From the NCBI RefSeq assembly GCF_018362775.1, contig NZ_JAGYXY010000001.1, positions 124,001 through 188,000 of the forward strand: a stretch of 64,000 bases of DNA. The letters run 5' to 3'. Both the position numbers and the translations under genes were made by a program. The stretch's first letter is position 1. Each line of letters begins with the position of its first letter. Below, one piece after another: positions 56,239 through 64,000 of this stretch. The notes under the pieces were generated by a model that saw nothing but the letters and a program-made list of their open reading frames with translations, was not told where the DNA came from and ran no database searches. The stretch comes from Alistipes montrealensis. Lineage in GTDB: Bacteria > Bacteroidota > Bacteroidia > Bacteroidales > Rikenellaceae.

Positions 56239-58431
56239 TTATTCTGTCTTCTCCTCGACCAGTCCGAAGCTCATCTCGCACATCTGCGTAATGGAATACC
56301 CCGAAGTACCCGGCGTAATGGGCTGCAACTTGAACTGTATCTTGGTCGTCGTGTACTCCTGCTCGAAATAATAAAACTCCCAGTTGGAATTGTACAGCAG
56401 CTTGAATTCGCTGGGGACGGTGGGTTTCCAGACGCCGTCAGCATCGTCGTAGTATTGGATGTCGTAGATGTAGCTCGTGAAATAGTAGTTGGCGACGTTC
56501 CAGAGTGCAAACGTATTGAACGTGACCGGCTCCTGCGAATATTCGAAGTCGTCGTCCTCGGGAGTATCTTCGCCCGGACCCGTGAAGTTCAGAATGTAGA
56601 ACGGGATATGGGCCCACATCGAACCGGTCTCCGGCTGCATGTGGCCGAGAAGTCCGTTCATGTTGCTGGTGTTGCCGTCGAACACGTTTTTCCAGGCCGG
56701 GTTGGCGATCGAGTTGCCGATGAACTTCGTCCCGTCTTTCTTGACGACCGTGTCGCACCGGGGATTGACCGGATCGTTATAAGCATTGTAATCCCAGGCT
56801 ACGCCCCGCAGATACCAGTTGAGTTTGTCGTCGGCATCTTCCATGTCGAATTTCAGTCGGCAGGAGGGTCGCGTGATGGTCTTGTTCGGAGTCCGTGTCT
56901 CGAACGAAGGTTCCGTAGAGCCGTCGTAGCTGGTCCAGAACTGCTCGTTCTCGCCCAGTTCACGGAACTGTTTCATGTACCGGATGGCGATGGTCGAGCA
57001 GGGGAAATGCCAGCGGCGGAAGAACGGCAGCAGGTTGCGGTCGGCGTATTCGCAGGCGCTCATCACGAAGAAGTCGCAGGCAGCCTGCCCTTCGAGCAGT
57101 TCGTCGGGCTCGTATTTGAAACCGAGCTCACGGGCACGCTGGGAAACATAGGGAAAAAGACCCCAGCCCAGGTAATCGGCCAGTTGCTTCTGCATCGTCG
57201 TGCGGACATTGTCGTTGGCATGGCCGTACATGATGCCGTTGTCGCGGTTGTTGGTCGTGCGGTCGAATTCCTTGTTGAGTTTATCGACGTTGTCGGCAAA
57301 GTTGATCACCTGTCCGGGCCACATGCCGAGCGTACGCGCGTAGTGGTAGTAGCCGATGTTCAGCGTGGGCTGCAACAGTTTGCTGCTCTCCTGCCACGGA
57401 CTTTTCACCGCTTCCCCGAAGCCGAAGAAGACGTTGAACCAATTGGTCGATCCGTCGGTCTGAGCCTGCAACAGATTCAGGTTGATCAGCTTCTTCTCGT
57501 CCACGAACACCGAGGTAGACTCTCCGCGCAGAAACCCGATGGGATAGCCGCCGTACTGCTGGACAACGGGCGTCGGGAAAAGGGCCGTCTGCCCGGCATC
57601 CGGAAGCTGGATGTCGGAATAAACACGCATGGGAGGCTGGTTTGCAGGATCGTAGCCTCCGAAACGGTAATAGGCGTCAGCGATCTTTCCGTAGTAATCC
57701 AGAACGCCGTCGGGGTCGGTCATCGCGCTCATTTCGGAGACGCCTGCCGTGAGGATTACCTTGTCGGAAACCAGTTCCGTCCAGTTGAGGAACGCCATGG
57801 AATCGGGATCCTCGCTGGGTGCAGCCAACAGCGCAGCACGTTCGATCATGGTATTGATCCAGTCACCGAACCGGGTTTCGCCCTGCACATAGTCGTCGGA
57901 GGCAACCGCGTTGCTGACCGTAACGGTTATATCCCCTGCCGGAACCTTATCGGCCGGGTAGCAGAAATAGAGGAAACCGCCGAAATGGCTCGAAATGGTA
58001 TTCTTTCCGGAGTGAAGCGCACCCCGCGTTACGACATTCCCGTAACGCTGACGGAGCTGTCCGGAAAGCAGCTCGTGGCCGATGCCGATCTGGTATTGCA
58101 GGTCGGAGGTTCCCTCGGGGACCTCGACTTCGACCTGATCGCCCGAAGCGACGTAGAGGCCCGAGCGTTGAAGCACGGCCGAATCGGGGGCGAAAGCGAG
58201 CGGTTGGTAGCCGCCCTTCACCGGAACCTGCACATCGAACGCGCGTTCGATGCTTGCGGAAACGATACCCGGGAACTTATCGGCCCAGTCCCAGTAGGGA
58301 TTACCCGCCGAGCCGCCCTCGTCCGAGCCGCCCATGTCGATCAGCGGAGTCTCCTCGGTCAGGTCCTTCGAACACGAAAAGGCTCCTATTGCGATTACTG
58401 CCGACAGCAGTATGATCAAAAACTTCTTCAT
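56239..58431 (-). CDS. M60/enhancin-like lipoprotein lacking the zinc-protease motif
   Basis: 730 residues, lipobox Cys20 (AIGAFSCSKDL). The first half follows the layout of M60-like (enhancin) mucin-binding proteases: GLYVASGDQVEVEVPEGTSD, LQYQIGIGHELLSGQLRQR, HSGKNTISSHFGGFLYFCYP, and VSDKVILTAGVSEMSAMTDP. Where active members carry HExxH, residues 328-345 read STNWFNVFFGFGEAVKSP, with no zinc ligands. A beta-sandwich C-terminus with the late EYTTTKIQFKLQPI may bind glycan. It follows susD by 30 bases, so it probably acts as a surface glycan- or mucin-binding protein of PUL 2, not as a protease. Confidence 0.6.
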   Translation of the reverse strand: MKKFLIILLSAVIAIGAFSCSKDLTEETPLIDMGGSDEGGSAGNPYWDWADKFPGIVSASIERAFDVQVPVKGGYQPLAFAPDSAVLQRSGLYVASGDQVEVEVPEGTSDLQYQIGIGHELLSGQLRQRYGNVVTRGALHSGKNTISSHFGGFLYFCYPADKVPAGDITVTVSNAVASDDYVQGETRFGDWINTMIERAALLAAPSEDPDSMAFLNWTELVSDKVILTAGVSEMSAMTDPDGVLDYYGKIADAYYRFGGYDPANQPPMRVYSDIQLPDAGQTALFPTPVVQQYGGYPIGFLRGESTSVFVDEKKLINLNLLQAQTDGSTNWFNVFFGFGEAVKSPWQESSKLLQPTLNIGYYHYARTLGMWPGQVINFADNVDKLNKEFDRTTNNRDNGIMYGHANDNVRTTMQKQLADYLGWGLFPYVSQRARELGFKYEPDELLEGQAACDFFVMSACEYADRNLLPFFRRWHFPCSTIAIRYMKQFRELGENEQFWTSYDGSTEPSFETRTPNKTITRPSCRLKFDMEDADDKLNWYLRGVAWDYNAYNDPVNPRCDTVVKKDGTKFIGNSIANPAWKNVFDGNTSNMNGLLGHMQPETGSMWAHIPFYILNFTGPGEDTPEDDDFEYSQEPVTFNTFALWNVANYYFTSYIYDIQYYDDADGVWKPTVPSEFKLLYNSNWEFYYFEQEYTTTKIQFKLQPITPGTSGYSITQMCEMSFGLVEEKTE

Positions 58432-58461
58432 AGCTTTATCTTCGTAATGATTCGAATTCTC

Positions 58462-60120
58462 TTATTTGTCCAGTTCCAGGTCGTAATCGATGAACCAGGC
58501 AGCAGGGTCCTGCAATTTCGCCTCATAAGCAGGACGTTCTGCGACCGGGAACTTACGGGTAACCATCCGGGCAAGCATCGCCGGATCGTTGTTGTTGCGG
58601 GCAATACGCATCATCGCAAACCAGCGTTTTCCCTCGCCGGCCAGCTCGCGGCCGGTCTCCTCGATAATCAGGCTGTCGAGTACCTGGCGCCTGCGTTCGG
58701 TGTACTCCGGGCTATTGGACGCTATATCCCCCATAAACCGTTCGTCGGTCGAACGAACAGCCGGAATGTTGAGCCTTCCGCGAACGCCGAGGCCTCCTTT
58801 CAGTTTCTCATAAGCATAGATCGGCGCATCGAACGGCGGATTGTAGCGGTTACCCGCAACCCAGTAAGGCTTGAATCCGTCGTTGATAATGGCATCGGCG
58901 GCATCGTAGTTGCCCAAGGCTGTGAGCGCCTCGGCGATCATCAAGTGGATTTCCGCCGCCCGGTAAATATAGATCGGGGCATCCTGGCTCTGGATAGAAC
59001 GGATATAATTGTATTTATTGACCACGCTCTCCCCCATGCTTGTCGTATAAGTTACCGGATTGTTGCGCGGATCGGCGGCAACCTGAGAACCCGACAACTG
59101 GTAATCGGCGCGGGTCGAAAAACGGGAGGTCATCACCGAAGTCGGCTTCATGTAATATTCACATGCCGGCTCGGAGGAAAAGAGCGAATAGAGCGGATTG
59201 ATCTGGCGCTGCGAATAATCGTAGAGCACCATCGTAAGGCCCTCGTTGGTCTGGGGGTTGGCCGGAGAATCGGAGAAGAGCGTACTCCACATCTTCGTCT
59301 TGCCGAACTGCTCCGAAAGGGTGAATTTATTGACATCTCCGGCAGGCGTCAGGGCCTGTCCCGTAATCAGGTTGATCCCCTTCTTGGCAGCGGATTCGTA
59401 ATCCTTGTTCCAAAGGTAAAGTTCGCACAGCAAGGCGTCGGGAGAGATGGTGATACTGTTCCAGATACCCGTTGTGCCGAACATCGTGTTGATGTCCACG
59501 CGGCGGAGGCCGTTGACGTTATCCACGCCGGTATTCATAAAGTAGATCAGCTCGGGAATCAACTCGTCGAACGTCAGCACGGGAAGTTTGCTCAGGTCCG
59601 TCTCGCCGGTCATCGCATAGTCGTAATAGACCGCCTTGCCGTAAAGTTTGCCGATATTAAGGTAAACCCAGGAACGCAGCGTAACCGTACCGGCAATCAT
59701 CTGGCGGTAAGTGGTGGTCGGAATAACGCCCGGATAGTTTTTGTTATACTCGATCGTATTGCGCAGAAAGTCGTTACAGTTCATTACAATGCGGTACAGC
59801 GGCGTAGGATCGGCTACCGAATTATCCGGCTGAACGTCGTAGCGGAATACCTCCCAGTAGCTGTCGGGAGCCTGGTCCGTAGGAGTTATCAGATCGCCCC
59901 ACAGCTCGCTTGTTACCACGAGTTTGGGAGCTACATCCTGCAAGGTTCCGAACAGACCCATGAAGGAAGCGTATATATTCGAACGTTCGGTATAGTTATC
60001 GTCCGCGTCGAGCATATTATCCGGCGTCTGCTCGAAGAAATCCGAACAGGACGCCAGCGAAGCAGCGCTCAGGACAAGCATTATCTTTTTGAAAAGTTTC
60101 ATAACTCGTATCGTTTTCAC
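58462..60120 (-). CDS. SusD/RagB-like lipoprotein of PUL 2
   Basis: 552 residues, lipobox near residue 25 (AASLASCSDFFEQTP). Surface partner of the SusC protein encoded two bases upstream. SusD signatures: APIYIYRAAEIHLMIAEALT, RRQVLDSLIIEETGRELAGE and GKRWFAMMRIAR. It should bind the imported glycan; the substrate is not readable. Confidence 0.92.
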   Translation of the reverse strand: MKTIRVMKLFKKIMLVLSAASLASCSDFFEQTPDNMLDADDNYTERSNIYASFMGLFGTLQDVAPKLVVTSELWGDLITPTDQAPDSYWEVFRYDVQPDNSVADPTPLYRIVMNCNDFLRNTIEYNKNYPGVIPTTTYRQMIAGTVTLRSWVYLNIGKLYGKAVYYDYAMTGETDLSKLPVLTFDELIPELIYFMNTGVDNVNGLRRVDINTMFGTTGIWNSITISPDALLCELYLWNKDYESAAKKGINLITGQALTPAGDVNKFTLSEQFGKTKMWSTLFSDSPANPQTNEGLTMVLYDYSQRQINPLYSLFSSEPACEYYMKPTSVMTSRFSTRADYQLSGSQVAADPRNNPVTYTTSMGESVVNKYNYIRSIQSQDAPIYIYRAAEIHLMIAEALTALGNYDAADAIINDGFKPYWVAGNRYNPPFDAPIYAYEKLKGGLGVRGRLNIPAVRSTDERFMGDIASNSPEYTERRRQVLDSLIIEETGRELAGEGKRWFAMMRIARNNNDPAMLARMVTRKFPVAERPAYEAKLQDPAAWFIDYDLELDK

Positions 60121-60122
60121 CG

Positions 60123-63100
60123 TTAAAAATTCAGGATAAGACCGATTTTCACATATTTCGGTACGGGAACCTTCGCAACGTCCAGTCCTACCATGGCCAT
60201 ATCGTAGGAGTAGGCGAATTCAGGGTCGGAACCCTTGTAATCCGTAAAGCAGAGCAGGTTTTCACCCGTGATGAAGACCTTGAATCCGGTCATGAAAAGC
60301 AGTTTCTTCTTGGTCTCCCACGAAATGGTCAGCTCCTTGAGTTTCAGGTAGGAACCATCTTCGATCCAACGTGAAGAGAAACGGTTGTTACCGGCGGGAT
60401 CGCCATAAACCACACGCGGAATGTCGGTTTTCTGGCCCTCGGCCACCCAACGGCGCCCCATACTGGCCGCCTGGTTGGTAAAGCCCTTGCCCAGCTCGTT
60501 GTAACGACGGGTTCCGTTGTAAACCTCGCCGCCGTAGCTGTAAGCGAAATTAGCGAAAAGCGAAAAGCCCTTCCAGGTCATCCGGGTATAGAAACCGCCG
60601 AAGAAATCGGGGTCGGCGCATCCGAGTACCTCCCGGTCGCCGTCCGTGATGAGTTTGTCGCCGTCGAGGCTGCGGAAACGCATATCGCCGCCCGTATAAG
60701 CATAACCGCTCAAGGTCGTCAGGCCTTCGTCAGCGGCCTGCTCCGAAGTGGCATAAACACCGTCGGCACGGTGGCCGTAATAGGAAAAAGGAGCTTCGCC
60801 GACCTTGTTGATGAGCGTAACGCCGTCGCCGAGATCGATAATCTGCTGATCCTGGCCGCCGAGGCTCATGATACGGGTCTTATAGTAAGCGATGTTACCG
60901 CCGACGCGCCAACGGAATTTACCGCCGGTCAGCAGAACACTGGCGCTGAGTTCCACGCCGCGCGAACGCATCGAACCGCTGTTCTTATAGATGACACCCG
61001 ATCCGTAAACAGGCGAAGCCTTGGTGTCAACAATCATGTTACGGGTGTATTCCTGGAATATGTCGGCACTCACCGTGAACTTATCGCCCAGCAGCGAGAA
61101 ATCCACGCCAAGGTCGAGGTTCGTTACACGCTCGGGACCTATCTTCTGGTTGGGAACGCCGGCGCGTACCAGGCCGCTCACGTCGCGCAGCAGTTGCAGC
61201 ATGTAGTAATAGCTGCCATAGGCGCTGCTGTAACGGCTGTTGGGATTGACGCTGTATTCGGCCCGCAGCATCAGGTTGGAGACAGCATTGCTGTTCCGCA
61301 GGAACGGAGCGTTGCTGATTTTCCAGCCGGCCTTGACGCCGGGGAAAACATACCAGCGGTCGCTGTATTTGCCGTAGGTCGAAGAAGCGTCCACGATCCC
61401 GATCGCCGAAAGGTACAGCTGGTTCCGGTAATTATAATCGGCCTTCAGGTAGGCGTTCATCCAGTTCAGGACCTCGGCATAACCGCCCGAAGAACGGCCC
61501 ACGGAGGAGACGTTGGAGAGCGTGCGGTAACGGTCGGTCGTGGTGTTGATACCCGAGCCGCTGCTGGCCTGCGTACGCGAGGAGATCATCTGCCACCCCG
61601 CTTTCAGATCGAGGTTGTGACTGCCGGTCGAGAAATTGTAGGATACGCCGACCTTGCCGAAATAGTCCCTCGACTCGGAAGAGCCGCTGCGAACCGTATT
61701 GAGGGCGAGGCCGCCCATCAGCGGAGCAATGGTCCCCGAACTCAGGCCGCCGATGAAAATATCGTCCTTGACATAGCGGTAGTAGATACCGAACGTCATA
61801 TCGGCCGTCAGGTTTTTGAGGATTTTATAATTCAGGCCCGTGTTGACAAGGAAATCGTAGATTTTGTTCTTGCCCTCGATGCCGGTCAGCATAGCCACAG
61901 GATTGGAAACGTTCATCACCGGGTCGATCCGGGCATATTCGGTCAGGATAGCTCCGCTGTTATCGACCTCGTAGATTCCGGTCAGCGGAGAGTGTGAATA
62001 GGCCGCCAACAGCGGATTGGTTTCAGGCGAAAGCCCCTGTTCCTGAAGTTTCATCTCCAGAAAGTCGAACGAGATCGACGCAAAGGCGCTCAGTTTATCG
62101 CTGAAGTTGATGTTGGTGTTACCGTTGGTGTAGAACTTATCCCGCGAGGTTCCGTCGACCACGCCGTTTCCTTTCTGGTAGCCGGCCGTAACGAGGTACT
62201 GGACCACAGCGTCGCCGCCCCGTACCTTGAGCATGTTATCCGACACGAAGGCGGGCGAATAAATCTCTTTCTGCCAATCGGTGTTAAAACCGTAACGCAC
62301 TTTTTCGCCGGGTGTCATATTGCCGCTCAGGAAGGGGAATGCTTTGCCGATCTCCTCGGAATTAGCGTAGTAGCTGCCGGCAATGTCGGCGATGTAACGG
62401 CTGAAGTCGAGTCCCGAGAGCAGGGGCAGCCTCTTGTTGATAAAGCCCACGCCCTCGACGCTCTGCAATTCGACCAGCGTCCGGCTGACCTTACCGCGTT
62501 CGGTCTTGATCATCAGCACGCCGTTGCTGCCGAGCGAGCCGTAAGACATCGCATCGGCTCCTTTCAGGAAGGTAATCTGCTCGATGTTACCCAGGCTGAC
62601 CGGTTCGAGCAGGTCGCCCGAAAAACCGTTGATAATGTTCGACGTATTCTGGTCCGACAGGAAAGGAACCCCGTCGACAACCAGCAGCGGTGTATTCTGG
62701 CCCAGCAGGGTACGGTTACCGCGCAGGTTGAAGAAGGAACCTTCCCCCACCATGCCGCTCTTGTTGCTCACGCGCAAACCCGCAAAACGGCCCGTGAGGG
62801 CGTCGCTCGCCGTAAAATAACCGCGGTTGATGTCTTTGATGCCCACCGATCCGGCCGATCCGATGCGGTCGGACATCGGAACCTCACCGTCGGGCGAAGA
62901 ATAGTGGTCGGTCGCCAGGGTTTTGTCCGCCTGCATCAGATAGACCACCACGCTGTCGCGGCCGAGCAGGTTCACGCGGGCTGTGAAATAGCCATCCTTC
63001 GCGACGTTGATAGTAGCCCGGTCGGAGAAAATCTTAGCCCGGAAAACACCTTTCGGGCCGCTGACCACCGAACGCGCCAGTTCGCCGGAACTGACCTGCG

Positions 63101-63248
63101 CCGCTTCGAGCGGCTTCCGGGTATCGGCATCCAGCACGAGACCCACGATCTGACGGCTTTCCGACGGATCACGGTACTGCTGCGCCGTCGTTCGCCCCCC
63201 TGCAAAGAGCACGAACAGGAACAAAATGTATTTGATAGAATTACGCAT
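60123..63248 (-). CDS. SusC/RagA-like TonB-dependent transporter of PUL 2, without STN
   Basis: 1041 residues with a signal peptide (YILFLFVLFAGGRTTAQQ). A carboxypeptidase-regulatory-like domain (IVGLVLDADTRKPLEAAQVS) is followed directly by the plug (DALTGRFAGLRVSNKSGM, LLVVDGVPFLSDQN) and barrel, ending in a terminal KIGLILNF. The canonical DEVVVVGYG TonB-box region is replaced by a divergent stretch, and there is no STN domain; this fits control by the hybrid two-component system and not by an ECF sigma factor. The first gene after the cut-off lipoprotein. Confidence 0.93.
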   Translation of the reverse strand: MRNSIKYILFLFVLFAGGRTTAQQYRDPSESRQIVGLVLDADTRKPLEAAQVSSGELARSVVSGPKGVFRAKIFSDRATINVAKDGYFTARVNLLGRDSVVVYLMQADKTLATDHYSSPDGEVPMSDRIGSAGSVGIKDINRGYFTASDALTGRFAGLRVSNKSGMVGEGSFFNLRGNRTLLGQNTPLLVVDGVPFLSDQNTSNIINGFSGDLLEPVSLGNIEQITFLKGADAMSYGSLGSNGVLMIKTERGKVSRTLVELQSVEGVGFINKRLPLLSGLDFSRYIADIAGSYYANSEEIGKAFPFLSGNMTPGEKVRYGFNTDWQKEIYSPAFVSDNMLKVRGGDAVVQYLVTAGYQKGNGVVDGTSRDKFYTNGNTNINFSDKLSAFASISFDFLEMKLQEQGLSPETNPLLAAYSHSPLTGIYEVDNSGAILTEYARIDPVMNVSNPVAMLTGIEGKNKIYDFLVNTGLNYKILKNLTADMTFGIYYRYVKDDIFIGGLSSGTIAPLMGGLALNTVRSGSSESRDYFGKVGVSYNFSTGSHNLDLKAGWQMISSRTQASSGSGINTTTDRYRTLSNVSSVGRSSGGYAEVLNWMNAYLKADYNYRNQLYLSAIGIVDASSTYGKYSDRWYVFPGVKAGWKISNAPFLRNSNAVSNLMLRAEYSVNPNSRYSSAYGSYYYMLQLLRDVSGLVRAGVPNQKIGPERVTNLDLGVDFSLLGDKFTVSADIFQEYTRNMIVDTKASPVYGSGVIYKNSGSMRSRGVELSASVLLTGGKFRWRVGGNIAYYKTRIMSLGGQDQQIIDLGDGVTLINKVGEAPFSYYGHRADGVYATSEQAADEGLTTLSGYAYTGGDMRFRSLDGDKLITDGDREVLGCADPDFFGGFYTRMTWKGFSLFANFAYSYGGEVYNGTRRYNELGKGFTNQAASMGRRWVAEGQKTDIPRVVYGDPAGNNRFSSRWIEDGSYLKLKELTISWETKKKLLFMTGFKVFITGENLLCFTDYKGSDPEFAYSYDMAMVGLDVAKVPVPKYVKIGLILNF

Positions 63249-63267
63249 TTTACACTCTTTTAAGGGG

Positions 63268-64000
63268 TTAATAATTATCGGTCGGGGTCAGAACGATCCG
63301 GCCCACACAGATGCGGCGCTTCTCACCCACGGTAAACTTGCCGGGAATGACGATCCGCAGTTCGAGCGGCTGGTATTTACCGGTGACTTCATATTCATTG
63401 GTCAGCAGACCGATCGTACTGTTACCGGTAGCCTGTCCGTCGTCGAACGCATTGGCCACGATACCCTCGGCCCGTCCGATCAGGGTCATGTCGTTTTCGC
63501 CGTGAACCTGGTAAACATCGAGAATATCGGTCTGGTTGGCATTGCCGTATTTATAGCTGACCAGATGGCAGCGGACCCGGTACTTACCCGGCATAATGCT
63601 GAGCGGAATGTTCGTCAACTGCTCCTCATCGTACGTACAACTCTTGAATTGGTAATAGTTGTCCTGGAAATTGGTCGTATACTGGAAGAAAGCCGCCAGT
63701 TTATCGGGAACCAACCGGCTGTTAAAGTTATTAATCGTGCTTTTGTAGGAGTCGTAGGGTCCGGGATTTACTTGCGAAAAGCCTTTCCCACCGTCGACAA
63801 TCTCCTTGCGCAAATAGTAAGGATTGAATTCGAGCGACTCGAAATAAACGCTGCGCGGAACATAGCATTTGCTCATGGGATAAATGCGGCCGTTGCTCAT
63901 CTCGACGGGATCGAGCACCGTCTGGTAATTGGTGCGAACATCCTTTCCGAGCACCGATTTCAGGGAACTATTCGGCTGGAAATCGACCAGTCCGCTGTGA
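63268..64000 (-). CDS. Fasciclin-like lipoprotein of PUL 2, C-terminal part
   Basis: The right window edge cuts the gene; the reading frame is open through 64000. About 244 residues remain. Near the edge, VEMSNGRIYPMSKCYVPRSV resembles the end of a fasciclin domain (the NG-I-hxhxxVLxP pattern), followed by a probable beta-sandwich (PGKYRVRCHLVSYKYGNANQ, LELRIVIPGKFTVGEKRRIC). It lies upstream of susC by 19 bases on the same strand. Fasciclin-domain lipoproteins occur in some Bacteroidota Sus operons. The N-terminus and the lipobox are outside the window. Confidence 0.5.
   Translation of the reverse strand, partial: HSGLVDFQPNSSLKSVLGKDVRTNYQTVLDPVEMSNGRIYPMSKCYVPRSVYFESLEFNPYYLRKEIVDGGKGFSQVNPGPYDSYKSTINNFNSRLVPDKLAAFFQYTTNFQDNYYQFKSCTYDEEQLTNIPLSIMPGKYRVRCHLVSYKYGNANQTDILDVYQVHGENDMTLIGRAEGIVANAFDDGQATGNSTIGLLTNEYEVTGKYQPLELRIVIPGKFTVGEKRRICVGRIVLTPTDNY

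Noticed and set aside
56455..60126. A 1223-codon open frame antisense to the M60-like and susD genes
   Set aside because: It is the mirror of GC-biased real genes; its protein is Arg/Val/His-rich with no domains. The minus-strand genes are clearly recognised families.

Overview
The window looks like a piece of a gut Bacteroidota chromosome, most likely Alistipes or a close relative. The host genes are GC-rich, several carry Bacteroidota-type promoters (TTTG, a 19-base spacer, then TAnnTTTG), and there are two SusC/SusD polysaccharide-utilisation loci (PULs), a hybrid two-component regulator and an ECF sigma/FecR pair. The genus is an inference from overall resemblance and was not tested by any search.

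Layout. 1-5950 is a forward housekeeping block: the end of a GNAT acetyltransferase, a zinc-ribbon protein, bcp, recA, rel/spoT, three small membrane proteins and a HIT protein. 5951-7375 is an AT-rich island with one XRE-type regulator gene. Upstream of that gene lies an array of near-palindromic operator-like sites, TTTACAWWTGTAAA. 7387-13116 is a complete integrated microvirus (a small ssDNA phage, Microviridae, resembling the Bacteroidota prophage group Alpavirinae). It is 5,730 bp long and lies between two dif-like XerC/XerD sites that share 17 identical bases. It encodes a HUH replication initiator, major capsid protein, scaffold-like protein, DNA pilot protein, two overlapping early ORFs and a 34-residue membrane peptide. 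About 690 bases of strongly folded non-coding DNA follow. Its T-ending codons contrast sharply with those of the host. One 13/14 and one weaker copy of the operator-like motif lie at its right end, and another weak copy overlaps its left promoter, so the neighbouring regulator may control it.

13178-13951 is a formate/nitrite-family channel. 14161-31430 is PUL 1: a GH2 enzyme and a surface lipoprotein on the minus strand, then ECF sigma, FecR, SusC (with STN domain), SusD, a GH43-like protein, GH97 and GH3 on the plus strand. A nearly identical promoter-like sequence precedes both the minus-strand unit and susC, which points to one ECF-sigma regulon. 31553-41167 is mixed: a CPBP protease, a zinc-type ABC binding protein and ATPase without a permease, a hotdog thioesterase-like protein, an OmpA-like protein with a Lys/Ala-rich tail, a GIY-YIG/DUF4357 gene, argS, a CNNM/CorC-like membrane protein and dus.

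41223-64000 is PUL 2: GH125 and GH76 (alpha-1,6-mannan enzymes), a degenerate GH43-like lipoprotein, three sulfatases (two Cys-type, one Ser-type), a GH2, a hybrid two-component system with a 9-base C tract between kinase and receiver, an M60-like lipoprotein without the zinc motif, SusD, SusC without STN, and a cut-off fasciclin-like lipoprotein. The enzyme set suggests a mannose-containing and sulfated host or dietary glycan; the substrate is inferred only.

No tRNA, rRNA, CRISPR array or transposase was recognised.
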